A stretch of 64,000 nt of DNA from Tessaracoccus lapidicaptus (GTDB lineage Bacteria; Actinomycetota; Actinomycetes; Propionibacteriales; Propionibacteriaceae), in contig NZ_MBQD01000025.1 in NCBI RefSeq assembly GCF_001693815.1, forward strand, positions 62,001 through 126,000, written 5' to 3'. Within the stretch, counting starts at the first letter, position 1; each line of letters opens with the position of its first letter. The notes below the pieces were generated by a model. That model made no database searches, was not told where the DNA came from, and worked only from the letters and a program-made list of their open reading frames with translations. Shown one piece after another: positions 1-10,157 of this stretch. Both the position numbers and the translations under genes were made by a program.

Positions 1-1
1 G

Positions 2-316
2 CGGGAGTCCACCGAACTCGGCTACACGGCCGCCGCGCTGACCTCGCAGCTCCAGAAGGTGTCCAGCGCCAACGCCCTGGCGCTGCGCGCGTCCCAGCTC
101 GGCATGGTCCCCAACCCCTACCCGGCGTTCATCCACCTCGCCGACGGCACGGTGACCGGCGTGCCGACCGCGGTGACCGGCGACGAGCTGCCGTTCCTGC
201 GCGGCCGCCGCACCGAGGCGCCCCCTCCGGCAGCCCCGGTGCCGCCCCGCGCGCAGCCGGCCCCGGCTGGGCAGTCCGCCGACGACCTCGTGGCCGCCGG
301 GTCGACGGGGGACTGA
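2..316 (+). CDS. FtsL-like septum protein, C-terminal part (cut by window start)
   Basis: The frame is open from the first bases and ends 3 nt before ftsI. The visible ~104 residues start in a helical stretch (ALTSQLQKVSSANALALRAS), followed by LGMVPNPYPAFIHLADGTV and a Pro/Ala-rich tail. The LGMVP...PAF.L.DG pattern is typical of the small FtsL/DivIC-like bitopic protein encoded between rsmH and ftsI in actinobacteria, which is thought to help activate septal peptidoglycan synthesis. The N-terminal cytoplasmic tail and membrane segment lie outside the window. Assignment rests on position and this motif; sequence conservation in the family is low. Confidence 0.75.
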   Translation, partial: RESTELGYTAAALTSQLQKVSSANALALRASQLGMVPNPYPAFIHLADGTVTGVPTAVTGDELPFLRGRRTEAPPPAAPVPPRAQPAPAGQSADDLVAAGSTGD

Positions 317-319
317 GCC

Positions 320-2329
320 GTGGAGAAACGACCCAGATCCGGCCGCGCCACCAACGGCACCACCGGCGCCTCCGGGTCGCCGCGGCCGCGCGCCTCCGGC
401 ACGAACGGCCGTCCCGCGCCATCCACCCGGCGCGCGTCGACGCCGCGCCCCGCCGCCCGGCCCGCCGCGTCACGGTCCCGCGCCGCCGCCCCGGGCACCC
501 CCCGGCCCCGCCGCTACCGCAAGACGCTGCGGCTGCCGGTCGGGCGGGCCACCGTCCGCATCCGCGTGTTCATGCTGAGCCTGGCGCTGCTGCTGTCGGT
601 GGCGGTCGTGCGCGCCGTGCAGCTGCAGGGCATCGACTCGCAGGCCTTCGCGGCGGAGGCCGCCGCCAAGATGCAGTCGACCCGCGACCTGCCCGCCACC
701 CGTGGGTCGATCACCGACCGCAACGGCGTGGTCATGGCCGCGACCGAGCCGGCGATGATCGTCTCCATCGACCCCGACATGATCCGCACCAACGGGGCCG
801 ACAAGCGCTACCCGATGAGCGATAAGAAGCAGGAGGAGGCGGCGGCCGCCCCCGACGCCGTCGCCGAGATCCTCGTCAAGCATCTCGGTGGCCGGAAGTC
901 GACCTACCTGGACCTGATCGACACGCCGGACTCGCGCTACGAGGTCGTCGAGCGCAAGGTGCCCGCGGCGGTCTACACCGCGATCAAGGACGACATGGCG
1001 CTCGGCTTCGGCGGCGACGGCAGGCGGCCCTGGTACGGCGTGTTCGGCGACCCGGACCCCATCCGCGTCTACCCGAACCGCTCCGTCGCCTCCAGCGTCG
1101 TCGGCTTCGTCAACCACGAGGGCAAGGGCGCCGCGGGCCTCGAGTACGCGCTGGACGCCGAGCTCGACGGCACCCCGGGCAGCATGGTCTACGACTGGTC
1201 CACCTACGGCCGCATCCCCCTCGGCACCAACATCATGACGCCGGCGGTCGACGGCGCGTCGTACCAGCTCACGCTGGACTCGGACCTGACCTGGATGGCC
1301 GAGCAGATTCTGGCCGAGCACGTGAAGCGCGCCGGCGCCGCCACCGGCAAGGCCGTCGTCATGAACGTCAAGACCGGTGAGATCCTCGCCCTGGCCAACT
1401 CGCCGGGCTTCGACTCGGCCAACCCGTCGGCCACCGACGCCGAGGACCGGGGCAACCGCGTCGTCACCGAGGCCTACGAGCCCGGGTCGGTGGAGAAGGT
1501 CCTCACCATGGCGGCCCTCGCGGACCAGGGGCTCGTGAGCCCGACGACCAAGGTGATCGTCCCGCCGCGCATCGCGTCCGGCGCCGGCTACGTCCGCGAC
1601 TCCTTCGACCACGGCACCATCAACCTCACCGCCAGCGGCGTCGTGGCGCAGTCGTCGAACATCGGCACCATCATGCTGACCCGCCAGATGGACAAGGCGC
1701 TGCTCGCCGAGTACCTCGGCGACTTCGGCCTGGGTGCCAAGTCCGGCGTCGGCCTGCCCGGCGAGACCACCGGCAGCATTCCGGGCGCCGACATGGCCGA
1801 CTACACCCGCGACCAGGTGTCCTTCGGTCAGGGCCTCTCGGTCAACGCGATCCAGATGGCCGCCGCCATCAACACCGTCGCCAACGGCGGTACCTACGTG
1901 CAGCCGACCATCATCAAGTCCGCGACGACCGCCGACGGCACCGCCATCGAGCTGCCGACCCCCGCGACGCGACGCGTGGTCTCCGAAGAGGCGGCCGACG
2001 CCACCCTCACGATGATGGAGGCCGTCATCGGCCTCAACGAGTCGCGCGCCATCCCCGGCTACCGCACCGCCGGCAAGTCGGGCACCGCCCAGCGCTACGA
2101 CCCCACGTGCAAGTGCTACAACGGCTTCACCGCCTCCTTCGTCGGCGTCGCGCCGGCCGAGGACCCGCAGATCCTCGTCTACGTCGTCCTCGACCAGCCG
2201 ACCAACGGCAACCTCGGCAGCCGGCTCGCGCTACCGGCCGTCAACGAGATCCTCTCCCTGGCTCTGCCCCGCTACAACGTGGCCCCGTCGACGACGCCCG
2301 CGCCGGAAACCCCGCTAACGTTCGACTGA
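320..2329 (+). CDS. ftsI: Septal penicillin-binding protein (PBP2/FtsI transpeptidase)
   Basis: Class B PBP, 669 aa, that cross-links peptidoglycan at the division septum. It begins at GTG 320, three bases after the upstream stop. A basic, Pro/Arg-rich cytoplasmic tail of about 80 residues precedes one membrane segment (about residues 83-99). The dimerisation domain follows, then the transpeptidase domain with all three motifs: S390-V-E-K (nucleophile), S445-S-N and K586-S-G-T. The long disordered N-terminus is common in actinobacterial FtsI. It is the first complete gene of the mur/fts operon, and its stop overlaps the murE start (TGATG). Confidence 0.96.
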   Translation: MEKRPRSGRATNGTTGASGSPRPRASGTNGRPAPSTRRASTPRPAARPAASRSRAAAPGTPRPRRYRKTLRLPVGRATVRIRVFMLSLALLLSVAVVRAVQLQGIDSQAFAAEAAAKMQSTRDLPATRGSITDRNGVVMAATEPAMIVSIDPDMIRTNGADKRYPMSDKKQEEAAAAPDAVAEILVKHLGGRKSTYLDLIDTPDSRYEVVERKVPAAVYTAIKDDMALGFGGDGRRPWYGVFGDPDPIRVYPNRSVASSVVGFVNHEGKGAAGLEYALDAELDGTPGSMVYDWSTYGRIPLGTNIMTPAVDGASYQLTLDSDLTWMAEQILAEHVKRAGAATGKAVVMNVKTGEILALANSPGFDSANPSATDAEDRGNRVVTEAYEPGSVEKVLTMAALADQGLVSPTTKVIVPPRIASGAGYVRDSFDHGTINLTASGVVAQSSNIGTIMLTRQMDKALLAEYLGDFGLGAKSGVGLPGETTGSIPGADMADYTRDQVSFGQGLSVNAIQMAAAINTVANGGTYVQPTIIKSATTADGTAIELPTPATRRVVSEEAADATLTMMEAVIGLNESRAIPGYRTAGKSGTAQRYDPTCKCYNGFTASFVGVAPAEDPQILVYVVLDQPTNGNLGSRLALPAVNEILSLALPRYNVAPSTTPAPETPLTFD

Positions 2330-3885
2330 TGGACAGCACGCTTCGCCCACCCGACCCGCCGCCCGCCCTCCTGGCGGCGCTGCTCGAGGGACTGGACGTG
2401 GCCGGGGACCCAGCGTCGGTCGCCATCACCGGCGTGACGCTGGACTCGCGGGCCGTGCGCCCGGGTTGGCTGTACGTGGCGCTGCCGGGCACCTCGACGC
2501 ACGGCGCCGCCTTCGTGCCGCAGGCCGTGGCCGCGGGCGCGGCGGCCGTCCTCACCGACGCAGCCACGGCGCCCTCGCTCACCGACGCCGCCGTGCCCGT
2601 CCTGGCGGCGGCAGATGCCCGCCACGCGGCCGCCGTCGTCGCCGCCCGCTGCTTCGGCGAACCGGCCCGCGACCTCACGATGCTCGGCGTGACGGGCACC
2701 AACGGCAAGACCACGACGGTGGCGCTCCTGCAGGCCGGGCTGCAGGCTGCCGGACGCCTGACCGGAACCATCGGCACGATCGGGTTCCGCCTCGGCGACG
2801 AGGAGCTGCGCTCCGCCCGCACCACGGTGACCACGCCCGAGTCGCCGGACCTCCAGGCGCTGCTGGCCGTCATGCGGGACCGGGGCGCCGACGCGGTCGC
2901 GCTCGAGGTGAGCTCGCACGCGCTCGCGCTCGCCCGCGTCGACGGGATCGAGTTCGACGTCGTCGGTTTCCTCAACCTCGGCCGCGACCACCTGGACTTC
3001 CACGCCGACCTCGACGACTACTTCGAGGCCAAGGCCCGGCTGTTCGAGCCGGGCCGTTCCACGGCCGCCGTCGTCTGGACCGACGACCCGAAGGGCCGGG
3101 AGATCGCCGGCCGGGTCGCGGACCATGGCGCGAGCCGGCTCATCACCGTGGGCACCTCGGCGGACGCCCGGTACGTGCTGACCGGCTACGAGCCGGTCGC
3201 GCCCCTCGGTGGCCGCGCCACGCTGCTGCGCGACGGCGAGGCCCTCGAGCTGGAGCTGACGCTGCCCGGCGAGTACAACATGATCGACGCCGCGGTGGCC
3301 TTCGCCATGCTCGAGGCCGTCGGCGTCCCGGCCGGCGAGGCCCTCGCCGGGCTGCGCACCGCGCAGGTGCCGGGCCGGATGCAGCGGGTCGACCTCGGCC
3401 CGGGCGCGCCGCTGGTGGTGGTCGACTTCGCCCACACCCCGCAGGCGGTGGGGGCGGCGGTCGCCTCCCTGGCCGGGCTCGGCCGCGTCGTGACCGTACT
3501 TGGCTGCGGCGGCGACCGTGATCCGGACAAGCGCCCCGAGATGGGTGCCGCCGCCGCGCGCGGCAGCGACCTCACCGTCATCACCGACGACAACCCGCGA
3601 ACCGAGGACCCCGCCCGCATCCGGGCGCAGACGCTGGCCGGCGCCGAGGCGGCGCTCAGGCCCGGCGCTGAGGTCGTCGAAGTCGCGGGACGGCGCGCCG
3701 CGATCGAGACGGCGCTGCGTGGCGCGGGGCCGGATAGCGTGGTGGCCATCCTCGGCAAGGGGCACGAACGCGGCCAGATCCTGGCCGACCGCATTGTGGA
3801 CTTCGACGACGTGGAGGAGGCGACGCTGGCCTGGCGGCGCCTCAGTGAGGAAGGAGCGTCCCATGCGGCCGCGCAGCATCTCTGA
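2329..3885 (+). CDS. murE: UDP-MurNAc-tripeptide synthetase (diaminopimelate-adding)
   Basis: Adds diaminopimelate to UDP-MurNAc-L-Ala-D-Glu in the cytoplasm (518 aa). The start is ATG 2329, overlapping the ftsI stop by one base. The Mur-ligase P-loop G123-T-N-G-K-T-T is present. DDNPR (about residues 420-424) carries the Asp-Asn-Pro-Arg signature of DAP-specific MurE rather than the lysine-type sequence. Propionibacteriaceae often contain LL-DAP, so the stereochemistry of the DAP cannot be read from this. The 3' end overlaps murF by 23 bp. Confidence 0.96.
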   Translation: MDSTLRPPDPPPALLAALLEGLDVAGDPASVAITGVTLDSRAVRPGWLYVALPGTSTHGAAFVPQAVAAGAAAVLTDAATAPSLTDAAVPVLAAADARHAAAVVAARCFGEPARDLTMLGVTGTNGKTTTVALLQAGLQAAGRLTGTIGTIGFRLGDEELRSARTTVTTPESPDLQALLAVMRDRGADAVALEVSSHALALARVDGIEFDVVGFLNLGRDHLDFHADLDDYFEAKARLFEPGRSTAAVVWTDDPKGREIAGRVADHGASRLITVGTSADARYVLTGYEPVAPLGGRATLLRDGEALELELTLPGEYNMIDAAVAFAMLEAVGVPAGEALAGLRTAQVPGRMQRVDLGPGAPLVVVDFAHTPQAVGAAVASLAGLGRVVTVLGCGGDRDPDKRPEMGAAAARGSDLTVITDDNPRTEDPARIRAQTLAGAEAALRPGAEVVEVAGRRAAIETALRGAGPDSVVAILGKGHERGQILADRIVDFDDVEEATLAWRRLSEEGASHAAAQHL

Positions 3886-5299
3886 CCTGGTCGACCTCAT
3901 GGCGCCCGGCGCCGTCGAACTCGTCGGCGACCCGGACCCCGTGGTGGGCCCCGACGTCGTCATCGACAACCGGCGCGCCACGCCCGGCAGCCTCTTCGTC
4001 GCCATCCCCGGCGAGCGGGTCGACGGCCACGCCTTCGCCCCTGCGGCCGTCGCGGCCGGCGCCGCCGGCGTGCTCGGCATGGCGCTCACCGACGCCGACG
4101 TCCCGCACCTGCTGGCCGAGGACTCCGTCACGGCGCTCAGCTGGCTGGCCCGCGGCCTCGTCCGCGAGGCCCGCGCCCGCGGCATGGTGAGCATCGGCGT
4201 CACCGGCAGCTCCGGCAAGACGAGCACCAAGGACCTCATGGCCCAGGTGTTCGAGGCGGCCGGCCCGACCGTGGCCCCCGTCGGCTCGCAGAACAACGAG
4301 GTCGGGGTCCCGCTCACCGCCTGCCGGATCGACGACGACACGGCCTACCTGGTCTCCGAGATGGGCGCGCGCGGCATCGGACACATCGCCTGGCTCACCT
4401 CGCTCGTCGGCCTGGACGTCGGCGTGTGCCTCAACGTCGGCCACGCCCACGTCGGGGAGTTCGGCGGCGTGGAGGCCACGGCCCGCGCGAAGTCGGAGAT
4501 CGTGCGCGACCTGGCCGAGGACGGCTGGGCCGTCCTCAACGCCGACGACCCGGCGGTCGCGGGCATGCGGTCGGCCACCCGCGCCCGCATCGCCTGGTTC
4601 GGCGAGGGCGACCTGCCCGACGGCGACCTGCGGGTCACCGCCCGCGACGTGCGGCTCAACGCGCTCAGCCAGGCCTCGTTCGACCTCGTGGTCCTCGACC
4701 CCGACGGCGAGCGCAGCGCCCCGGTCAGCCTCGCCGTGATCGGCCGGCATCAGGTGTCCAACTCGCTGGCGGCGGCGACCGCCGCGCTGGCGGCCGGGCT
4801 CGAGCTCGACCTCATCGCGGACGCCCTGTCGTCGGCGTCGCCCCGCTCCGACTGGCGCATGGAACTGCACCGGCGCCCCGACGGCGTCCTCATCCTGAAC
4901 GACGCCTACAACGCCAACCCGGACTCCATGGCGGTCGCGCTGACCACGGCGGTGGAGCTGGTGCAGGGCACCCGCGCCGAGCACCCAGGCGCCCGCGTCG
5001 TCGCCGTCCTCGGGGACATGCTCGAGCTCGGCCCGCTGGCGGCGGGCCTGCACGAGGAGCTCGGCCGGCGAGCCGCCGACGCCGGCGTGGCCGAGGTCGT
5101 CGCCGTGGGCGATCTGGCCGGCCACATCGTCGCCGGTGCGGCCGCCGAGGGGGTGCCCGCGCGCGTCGCGGCTCGTGCGGACGTCGCCGCGTCCCTTAGC
5201 CTTGGCCCCGGCGACGTCGTCCTCATCAAGGGGTCGCGCGGCGTCGGACTCGAAACGGTGGCGGCCGACCTGGCCGGCGGAGACGGAGGCGCGAAGTGA
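3863..5299 (+). CDS. murF: UDP-MurNAc-tripeptide--D-Ala-D-Ala ligase
   Basis: Adds D-Ala-D-Ala to complete the UDP-MurNAc-pentapeptide (478 aa). The open frame extends far upstream into murE. The start is taken as ATG 3863 because an AAGGAG ribosome-binding site lies at 3851-3856 and the protein then begins MRPRSISDLVDLM, as expected for MurF. The P-loop is T114-G-S-S-G-K119-T-S. A conserved NDAYNANPDSM block lies in the C-terminal half. The last bases overlap the GTG of mraY (GTGA). Confidence 0.96.
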   Translation: MRPRSISDLVDLMAPGAVELVGDPDPVVGPDVVIDNRRATPGSLFVAIPGERVDGHAFAPAAVAAGAAGVLGMALTDADVPHLLAEDSVTALSWLARGLVREARARGMVSIGVTGSSGKTSTKDLMAQVFEAAGPTVAPVGSQNNEVGVPLTACRIDDDTAYLVSEMGARGIGHIAWLTSLVGLDVGVCLNVGHAHVGEFGGVEATARAKSEIVRDLAEDGWAVLNADDPAVAGMRSATRARIAWFGEGDLPDGDLRVTARDVRLNALSQASFDLVVLDPDGERSAPVSLAVIGRHQVSNSLAAATAALAAGLELDLIADALSSASPRSDWRMELHRRPDGVLILNDAYNANPDSMAVALTTAVELVQGTRAEHPGARVVAVLGDMLELGPLAAGLHEELGRRAADAGVAEVVAVGDLAGHIVAGAAAEGVPARVAARADVAASLSLGPGDVVLIKGSRGVGLETVAADLAGGDGGAK

Positions 5300-6366
5300 T
5301 CAACATCCTCACCGCGGGGTCGTTGTCCCTCCTCTTCGCCATGGTGGGCACGCCCTGGCTGATCAAGTTCCTCACCCGCCGCCAGTACGGCCAGTTCATC
5401 CGCGACGACGGCCCCGCGGCGCACCACGTCAAGCGCGGCACCCCCACCATGGGCGGCCTCGTCATCATCGGCTCCGCAGTGCTGGCCTACACCGTGTCGC
5501 ACCTCATCCGATGGCAGGCCCCCAGCCTGTCGGGCGTGCTGCTGATCGGTCTGGCCGTCGGCATGGGCTTCCTCGGCTTCCTCGACGACTGGGCCAAGAT
5601 CTCCAAGGAGCGCTCGCTGGGGCTCACGCCCCGGGGCAAACTCATCGGCCAGTTCCTCGTGGGCGGGCTGTTCGCGTTCCTCGCGCTCAACTTCCCCGAC
5701 GAGCGCGGCCTGACCCCCGCGTCCCCGGCGATCTCGTTCCTGCGTGACATCCCGTGGCTGACGCTGCCGCTGCTCCTCGCGGTGCCGTTCATCATCTTCC
5801 TCATCTCGGCGTGGTCGAACGCCGTCAACCTCACCGACGGGCTCGACGGCCTGGCCGCCGGCAGCGCCACGCTGGTGTTCGCCGCCTACACGGTGGTCAA
5901 CATCTGGCAGTTCAACCAGTGGTGCGCCCGCGCCTCGACGGCCGGGCCGCGCTGTTACGAGGTCCGCGACCCCCACGACCTGGCGGTGATCGCCATCGCG
6001 TTCGCCGGCGCCTGCTTCGGCTTCCTGTGGTGGAACGCCAAGCCGGCCAAGATCTTCATGGGCGACACCGGCTCGATGGCCATCGGCGCGGCCCTCGCCG
6101 GCCTGTCGATGATGACCCGCACCGAGCTGCTGCTGGTCATCCTCGGCCTGCTGTTCGTCATCGAGGTCGGCTCCGTCGCCCTGCAGGTGTCCTACTTCAA
6201 GGCCACCAAGGGCAAGCGCATCTTCAAGATGTCGCCCATCCACCACCACTTCGAACTGCTCGGGTGGGACGAGGTCACCGTCGTGATCCGCTTCTGGATC
6301 ATCGGCGGCCTCTGCGTGGCGCTGGGCATCGGGATCTTCTACGCCGAATGGGTGGTGGGACAGTGA
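5296..6366 (+). CDS. mraY: Phospho-MurNAc-pentapeptide transferase (lipid I synthase)
   Basis: Polytopic membrane enzyme, 356 aa, that transfers phospho-MurNAc-pentapeptide to undecaprenyl phosphate. It starts at GTG 5296, overlapping the murF stop. Seen: GTPTMGG near residue 50, the acidic GFLDDWAK block, [15 protein letters not shown] (about residue 175), the MGDTGS motif and the C-terminal [12 protein letters not shown]. About ten hydrophobic segments are visible. A short insert with several polar residues ([13 protein letters not shown]) sits after the NLTDGLDGL helix. The stop overlaps the murD start (GTGA). Confidence 0.97.
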   Translation: MINILTAGSLSLLFAMVGTPWLIKFLTRRQYGQFIRDDGPAAHHVKRGTPTMGGLVIIGSAVLAYTVSHLIRWQAPSLSGVLLIGLAVGMGFLGFLDDWAKISKERSLGLTPRGKLIGQFLVGGLFAFLALNFPDERGLTPASPAISFLRDIPWLTLPLLLAVPFIIFLISAWSNAVNLTDGLDGLAAGSATLVFAAYTVVNIWQFNQWCARASTAGPRCYEVRDPHDLAVIAIAFAGACFGFLWWNAKPAKIFMGDTGSMAIGAALAGLSMMTRTELLLVILGLLFVIEVGSVALQVSYFKATKGKRIFKMSPIHHHFELLGWDEVTVVIRFWIIGGLCVALGIGIFYAEWVVGQ

Positions 6367-7814
6367 CCAAGGACTGGATGCGCGACGCGAACCGGCTGTC
6401 GGACTGGCCGTCGGCCAACGTCGTCGTCGCGGGGCTCGGCGTGTCCGGGTTCGCGGCCGCGGACGGACTCATGTCGCTGGGCGCCAACGTCACGGTGCTC
6501 GACGAGTCGGAGGCGCACGCCGACAAGGCGACGCTGCTGCGCCACCTCGACGTCACCGTCGTCCTCGGCACGGGCGCCACCGCCCAGCTGCCGCCCGGCA
6601 CCGACCTCGTCGTCACGTCCCCGGGCTGGCGGCCCACCGCGCCGCTGCTGCGCCAGGCCGCCGCCGCCGGGATCCCCGTGTGGGGGGAGACCGAGCTGGC
6701 GTGGCGCATGATGCAGCCCGACCGGGTCATCCCGTGGCTGGGCGTCACCGGCACCAACGGCAAGACCACCACCACGCAGATGCTGGAGTCGATCCTCATC
6801 GCCGACGGCCGCCGCGCCGCCGCCGTCGGCAACATCGGCCGCCCGATCATCGAGGCCATCCTCGACGACACGCAGTACGACGTGTTCGCCGTCGAGCTGT
6901 CCAGCTTCCAGCTGCACTGGATGAACAACGTCAACCTCCACTCGGCCGTCGTCCTCAACGTCCACCCCGACCACCTCGAGTGGTACGGCGGCGAGGACCC
7001 CATGCAGGGCTACATCGCCGACAAGACGAAGATCTACCAGGGCGTCACCCACAGCTGCGTCTACAACGTGGCCGAGCCGGTCACCGAGCGGATGGTGGAG
7101 GAGGCCGACGTCGTGGAGGGCGCCCGCGCCATCGGCTTCACGCTGGGCACGCCCGCCGTCTCGATGCTCGGCATCGTCGACGACCTCATCGTCGACCGCG
7201 CGTTCGTCGAACAGCGCCGCGACTCCGCCCTGGAGCTGGCCAAGGTGGCCGACGTGCAGCCCTACGCGCCGCACAACGTCGCCAACGCGCTGGCCGCTGC
7301 CGCCCTCGCGCGCAGCTACGGGGTGCGGGCCACCTCGGTGTCCGAGGGTCTCAAGCGGCTGCAGCTGGCCGGGCACCGGATCCAGCAGGTCGCCGAGGAC
7401 GGGGGAGTGCGCTTCGTCGACGACTCCAAGGCCACCAACCCGCACGCCGCGAACTCCGCCATGCAGGCGTACTCCTCGTTCGTGTGGATCGCGGGCGGCC
7501 AGGCCAAGGGCACCACGTTCGACGACCTCATCGAGCGGCACCGCGGGAAGATGCGCGGCGCCGTCGTCATGGGCGTGGACCGGCAGGTCATCGCCGAGGC
7601 GCTGGCCCGACACGCGCCCGATGTCCCGGTGCGCGTGTTCGACAGCACCGAGACTGAGGTCATGGACGAGGTGGTCGCCGTGGCGGCCGGCATGGCCCGG
7701 CCGGGCGACGTGGTGCTGCTCTCCCCGGGCTGCGCCAGCCTCGACATGTTCGACAGCTACTCGGCCAGAGGCGACCGGTTCGCCGAGGCGGTGCAGCGCT
7801 ACCTCGCGGGATAG
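6363..7814 (+). CDS. murD: UDP-MurNAc-L-alanine:D-glutamate ligase
   Basis: Cytoplasmic Mur ligase, 483 aa, that adds D-Glu to UDP-MurNAc-L-Ala. The start is GTG 6363, overlapping the mraY stop by the usual GTGA. The N-terminal nucleotide-binding fold shows [13 protein letters not shown], the central domain has the P-loop G130-T-N-G-K134-T-T, and the C-terminal domain has [10 protein letters not shown]. The longer upstream open frame is antisense-free but lies inside mraY, so it was not used. Translational coupling with mraY is likely. Confidence 0.96.
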   Translation: MTKDWMRDANRLSDWPSANVVVAGLGVSGFAAADGLMSLGANVTVLDESEAHADKATLLRHLDVTVVLGTGATAQLPPGTDLVVTSPGWRPTAPLLRQAAAAGIPVWGETELAWRMMQPDRVIPWLGVTGTNGKTTTTQMLESILIADGRRAAAVGNIGRPIIEAILDDTQYDVFAVELSSFQLHWMNNVNLHSAVVLNVHPDHLEWYGGEDPMQGYIADKTKIYQGVTHSCVYNVAEPVTERMVEEADVVEGARAIGFTLGTPAVSMLGIVDDLIVDRAFVEQRRDSALELAKVADVQPYAPHNVANALAAAALARSYGVRATSVSEGLKRLQLAGHRIQQVAEDGGVRFVDDSKATNPHAANSAMQAYSSFVWIAGGQAKGTTFDDLIERHRGKMRGAVVMGVDRQVIAEALARHAPDVPVRVFDSTETEVMDEVVAVAAGMARPGDVVLLSPGCASLDMFDSYSARGDRFAEAVQRYLAG

Positions 7815-7823
7815 GAGTGGTTG

Positions 7824-9059
7824 ATGGCGTCCGACGCAGCGTCCCCGGCGCGCCCGATCAGCTTGTGGTCCCAGGTCCGCGCCCTCGCGGCCTCCCCGAT
7901 GGCGCCGTTCTACTTCATCGTCGCCAGTGTCGCGGCCCTGGTCGGCGTGGGCAGCCTCATGGTGCTGTCCGCGTCGTCGGTCATCGCGCAGGCCGAGGAG
8001 GGGGACCCGTACTACTACACGATCCGGCAGCTGCAGTTCCTGGGCATCGGACTGCTCAGCGCGTTCGTGCTCATGCGCATCAAGCCTGACGTCCTGCGGC
8101 GCATGGGCTGGTTGGTGTGGGCGCTGGCCGTCACTCTGCTCATCGCCGTCCTGACTCCGCTGGGCGTCGTCATCAACGGCAACCGCAACTGGCTCGTCAT
8201 CGGCGGCTTCCAGTTCCAGCCGTCCGAGTTCGCGAAGCTGGCGCTCATCGTGTGGTGCGGCGCCCTGTTCCACATCAAGCGTTCCCGGCTCCATGAGCCG
8301 ATCCAGATCGCGATCCCCTTCGTGCCCCTCGGCGGACTGATCCTGGCGCTCGTGCTGGCCGGCAAGGACCTCGGCACCGGCCTCATCATCGGCCTCATCA
8401 TGGTGCTGGTGCTGTTCTTCGTCGGCACGTCGATGCGCATCCTCGCACCCCTGGGCGCCGCGGCGCTCGGGCTGGTCATCCTGCTGGTGTACGGCTCCGG
8501 CAACCGCATGAGCCGCATCCAGATCTTCCTCGACCCGTCGTCGAACAGCGACCTGTCGTCCCAGCCGATGGCCGCCCTGTACGCGCTCGCCTCCGGCGGG
8601 TGGTGGGGCCTGGGGCTCGGGGCCTCCAAGCAGAAGTGGGGCGGCCTCAAGACCGGCGCCCACACCGACTACATCTTCGCGGTCATCGGCGAGGAGCTCG
8701 GCCTCTTCGGGGTGCTGCTCATCATCGCGCTGTTCGCCCTGCTCGGCTGGGCGGGGCTGGAGACGGCCATGCGCGCCGACACGATGTTCAACCGGGTCGT
8801 CGCGGCCGGCATCACCGGGTGGTTCCTCGTCCAGGCCGTCATCAACATCTTCGTGGTCCTGCACCTGCTGCCGGTCCTCGGCGTCCCGCTGCCGTTCGTC
8901 TCCTACGGCGGCTCGGCGCTGCTGGCGAGCCTCATGGCCGCCGGCGTCCTGCTCGCCATCGCCCGCGACACCCCCGAGGCGCGCGCGCACCTCGCCGCCC
9001 GACGACGAACCGGCCGCCCACGCATGACCAGCGTCATGGCAGCCACCAAGGAGGACTGA
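7824..9059 (+). CDS. ftsW: SEDS-family septal glycan polymerase/lipid II protein FtsW
   Basis: Polytopic SEDS protein, 411 aa, that partners with FtsI to polymerise septal peptidoglycan from lipid II. A TTG at 7821 is in frame, but ATG 7824 is preferred because AGGAG at 7813-7817 is well spaced from it. About ten membrane segments are visible, with the conserved PSEFAKL, GKDLGTG and C-terminal LPFVSYGGSALLASL motifs. The basic cytoplasmic tail (AARRRTGRPRMTS) is typical. It ends immediately before murG with no intervening base. Confidence 0.96.
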   Translation: MASDAASPARPISLWSQVRALAASPMAPFYFIVASVAALVGVGSLMVLSASSVIAQAEEGDPYYYTIRQLQFLGIGLLSAFVLMRIKPDVLRRMGWLVWALAVTLLIAVLTPLGVVINGNRNWLVIGGFQFQPSEFAKLALIVWCGALFHIKRSRLHEPIQIAIPFVPLGGLILALVLAGKDLGTGLIIGLIMVLVLFFVGTSMRILAPLGAAALGLVILLVYGSGNRMSRIQIFLDPSSNSDLSSQPMAALYALASGGWWGLGLGASKQKWGGLKTGAHTDYIFAVIGEELGLFGVLLIIALFALLGWAGLETAMRADTMFNRVVAAGITGWFLVQAVINIFVVLHLLPVLGVPLPFVSYGGSALLASLMAAGVLLAIARDTPEARAHLAARRRTGRPRMTSVMAATKED

Positions 9060-10157
9060 ATGGTCAGCATCGTCATGGCCGGCGGGGGCACCGCCGGCCA
9101 CACGTCGCCGCTCATCGCCACCGCGAAGGCCATCCAGGAGCGCCGGCCCGGCGCCGGCATCGTCTGCATCGGCACCGCCAAGGGCCTCGAGACCCGCGTC
9201 ATCCCGGAGGCGGGCCTGCCCCTGCAGCTCATCGAGCCGGTGCCGCTGCCGCGGACGATCAACCTCGACCTGATCAAGTTGCCGTACACGCTGACGCGCT
9301 CCGTGCGGCAGGCGTCGCGGATTCTCCGCGAGGCGCGGGCCGACGTGCTGGTCGGCTTCGGCGGGTACGTCTCCATCCCCGCCTACCTGGCGGCGCGGCT
9401 GCGCGGCGTGCCGGTGGTCGTGCACGAGGCCAACAAGCTGCCGGGCATCGCCAACCGGATCGGGGCGCGGTTCGCGGCCTTCGTCGGCACCACGTTCGGT
9501 GAGACGACCATGCCCGGCGCCCGGCTGGTCGGCATGCCGATGCGGCGGTCCATCACGCACCCGAGCGTCGAGGCGGCCGAGGCCCGCGCGTCGTTCGGGC
9601 TCGACGCGGACCGCCCGACCCTGCTGGTCAGCGGCGGCTCCCAGGGGGCGCGCAGCATCAACCTCGCCGTCGAGGCCGCCCGTGACGAGATCCTCGCCGC
9701 CGGCATCCAGATCCTCCACGTGCTGGGCCCGAAGAACTTCACCGACGCGCACGTCGCGCACCGCGGCCCCTCCGGAGCGGAGTACCGCCCCGTCGAGTTC
9801 GTGACCGACATGGCGGTGGCGTACGCCGCGGCCGACCTCATGGTGGGCCGCGCGGGCGCCGGCACCGTCATGGAGACCGCCGTCAGCGGCGTGCCCGTCA
9901 TCTTCGTGCCCCTGCCGTACGGCAACGGCGAGCAGGCCCGCAACGCCGCCGAGCTGGTGGCCGCGGGGGCCGGGTTCCTGGTCGACGACGCCGATCTGAC
10001 CCCCGCTAGACTGTCGACGCTGGTGCTGGACACGTTCGGGGACCCCGAGCGGCTCGCCACCATGTCTGCCACGTGCCGGGGCATCTACCCGTCCGACGCC
10101 GCCGAGACTCTCGCCGACGCCGTCCTCGCCGTGGCCGAGACCCGAAAGGTGAACTGA
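9060..10157 (+). CDS. murG: Lipid II synthase (UDP-GlcNAc transferase)
   Basis: Peripheral membrane GT-B enzyme, 365 aa, that adds GlcNAc to lipid I. The ATG directly abuts the ftsW stop. The N-terminal GGGTAGHTSP loop binds the lipid-phosphate side. The region VSGGSQGARSIN and the acceptor/donor-side GRAGAGTVMETA, PLPYGNGEQ motifs are present. In Propionibacteriaceae and Streptomyces this gene sits between ftsW and murC, as here. The stop overlaps the murC ATG by one base. Confidence 0.96.
   Translation: MVSIVMAGGGTAGHTSPLIATAKAIQERRPGAGIVCIGTAKGLETRVIPEAGLPLQLIEPVPLPRTINLDLIKLPYTLTRSVRQASRILREARADVLVGFGGYVSIPAYLAARLRGVPVVVHEANKLPGIANRIGARFAAFVGTTFGETTMPGARLVGMPMRRSITHPSVEAAEARASFGLDADRPTLLVSGGSQGARSINLAVEAARDEILAAGIQILHVLGPKNFTDAHVAHRGPSGAEYRPVEFVTDMAVAYAAADLMVGRAGAGTVMETAVSGVPVIFVPLPYGNGEQARNAAELVAAGAGFLVDDADLTPARLSTLVLDTFGDPERLATMSATCRGIYPSDAAETLADAVLAVAETRKVN

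Noticed and set aside
2107-2328. N-terminal extension of MurE into ftsI
   Set aside because: The frame is open upstream, but the residues are Arg/Pro-rich noise inside the FtsI transpeptidase coding region. ATG 2329 overlaps the ftsI stop in the usual way.
6339-9761. Long - strand frame across murD, ftsW and murG
   Set aside because: It is antisense to well-defined cell-wall genes, and the composition (Asp/Gly/His/Arg repeats) is typical of shadow frames.
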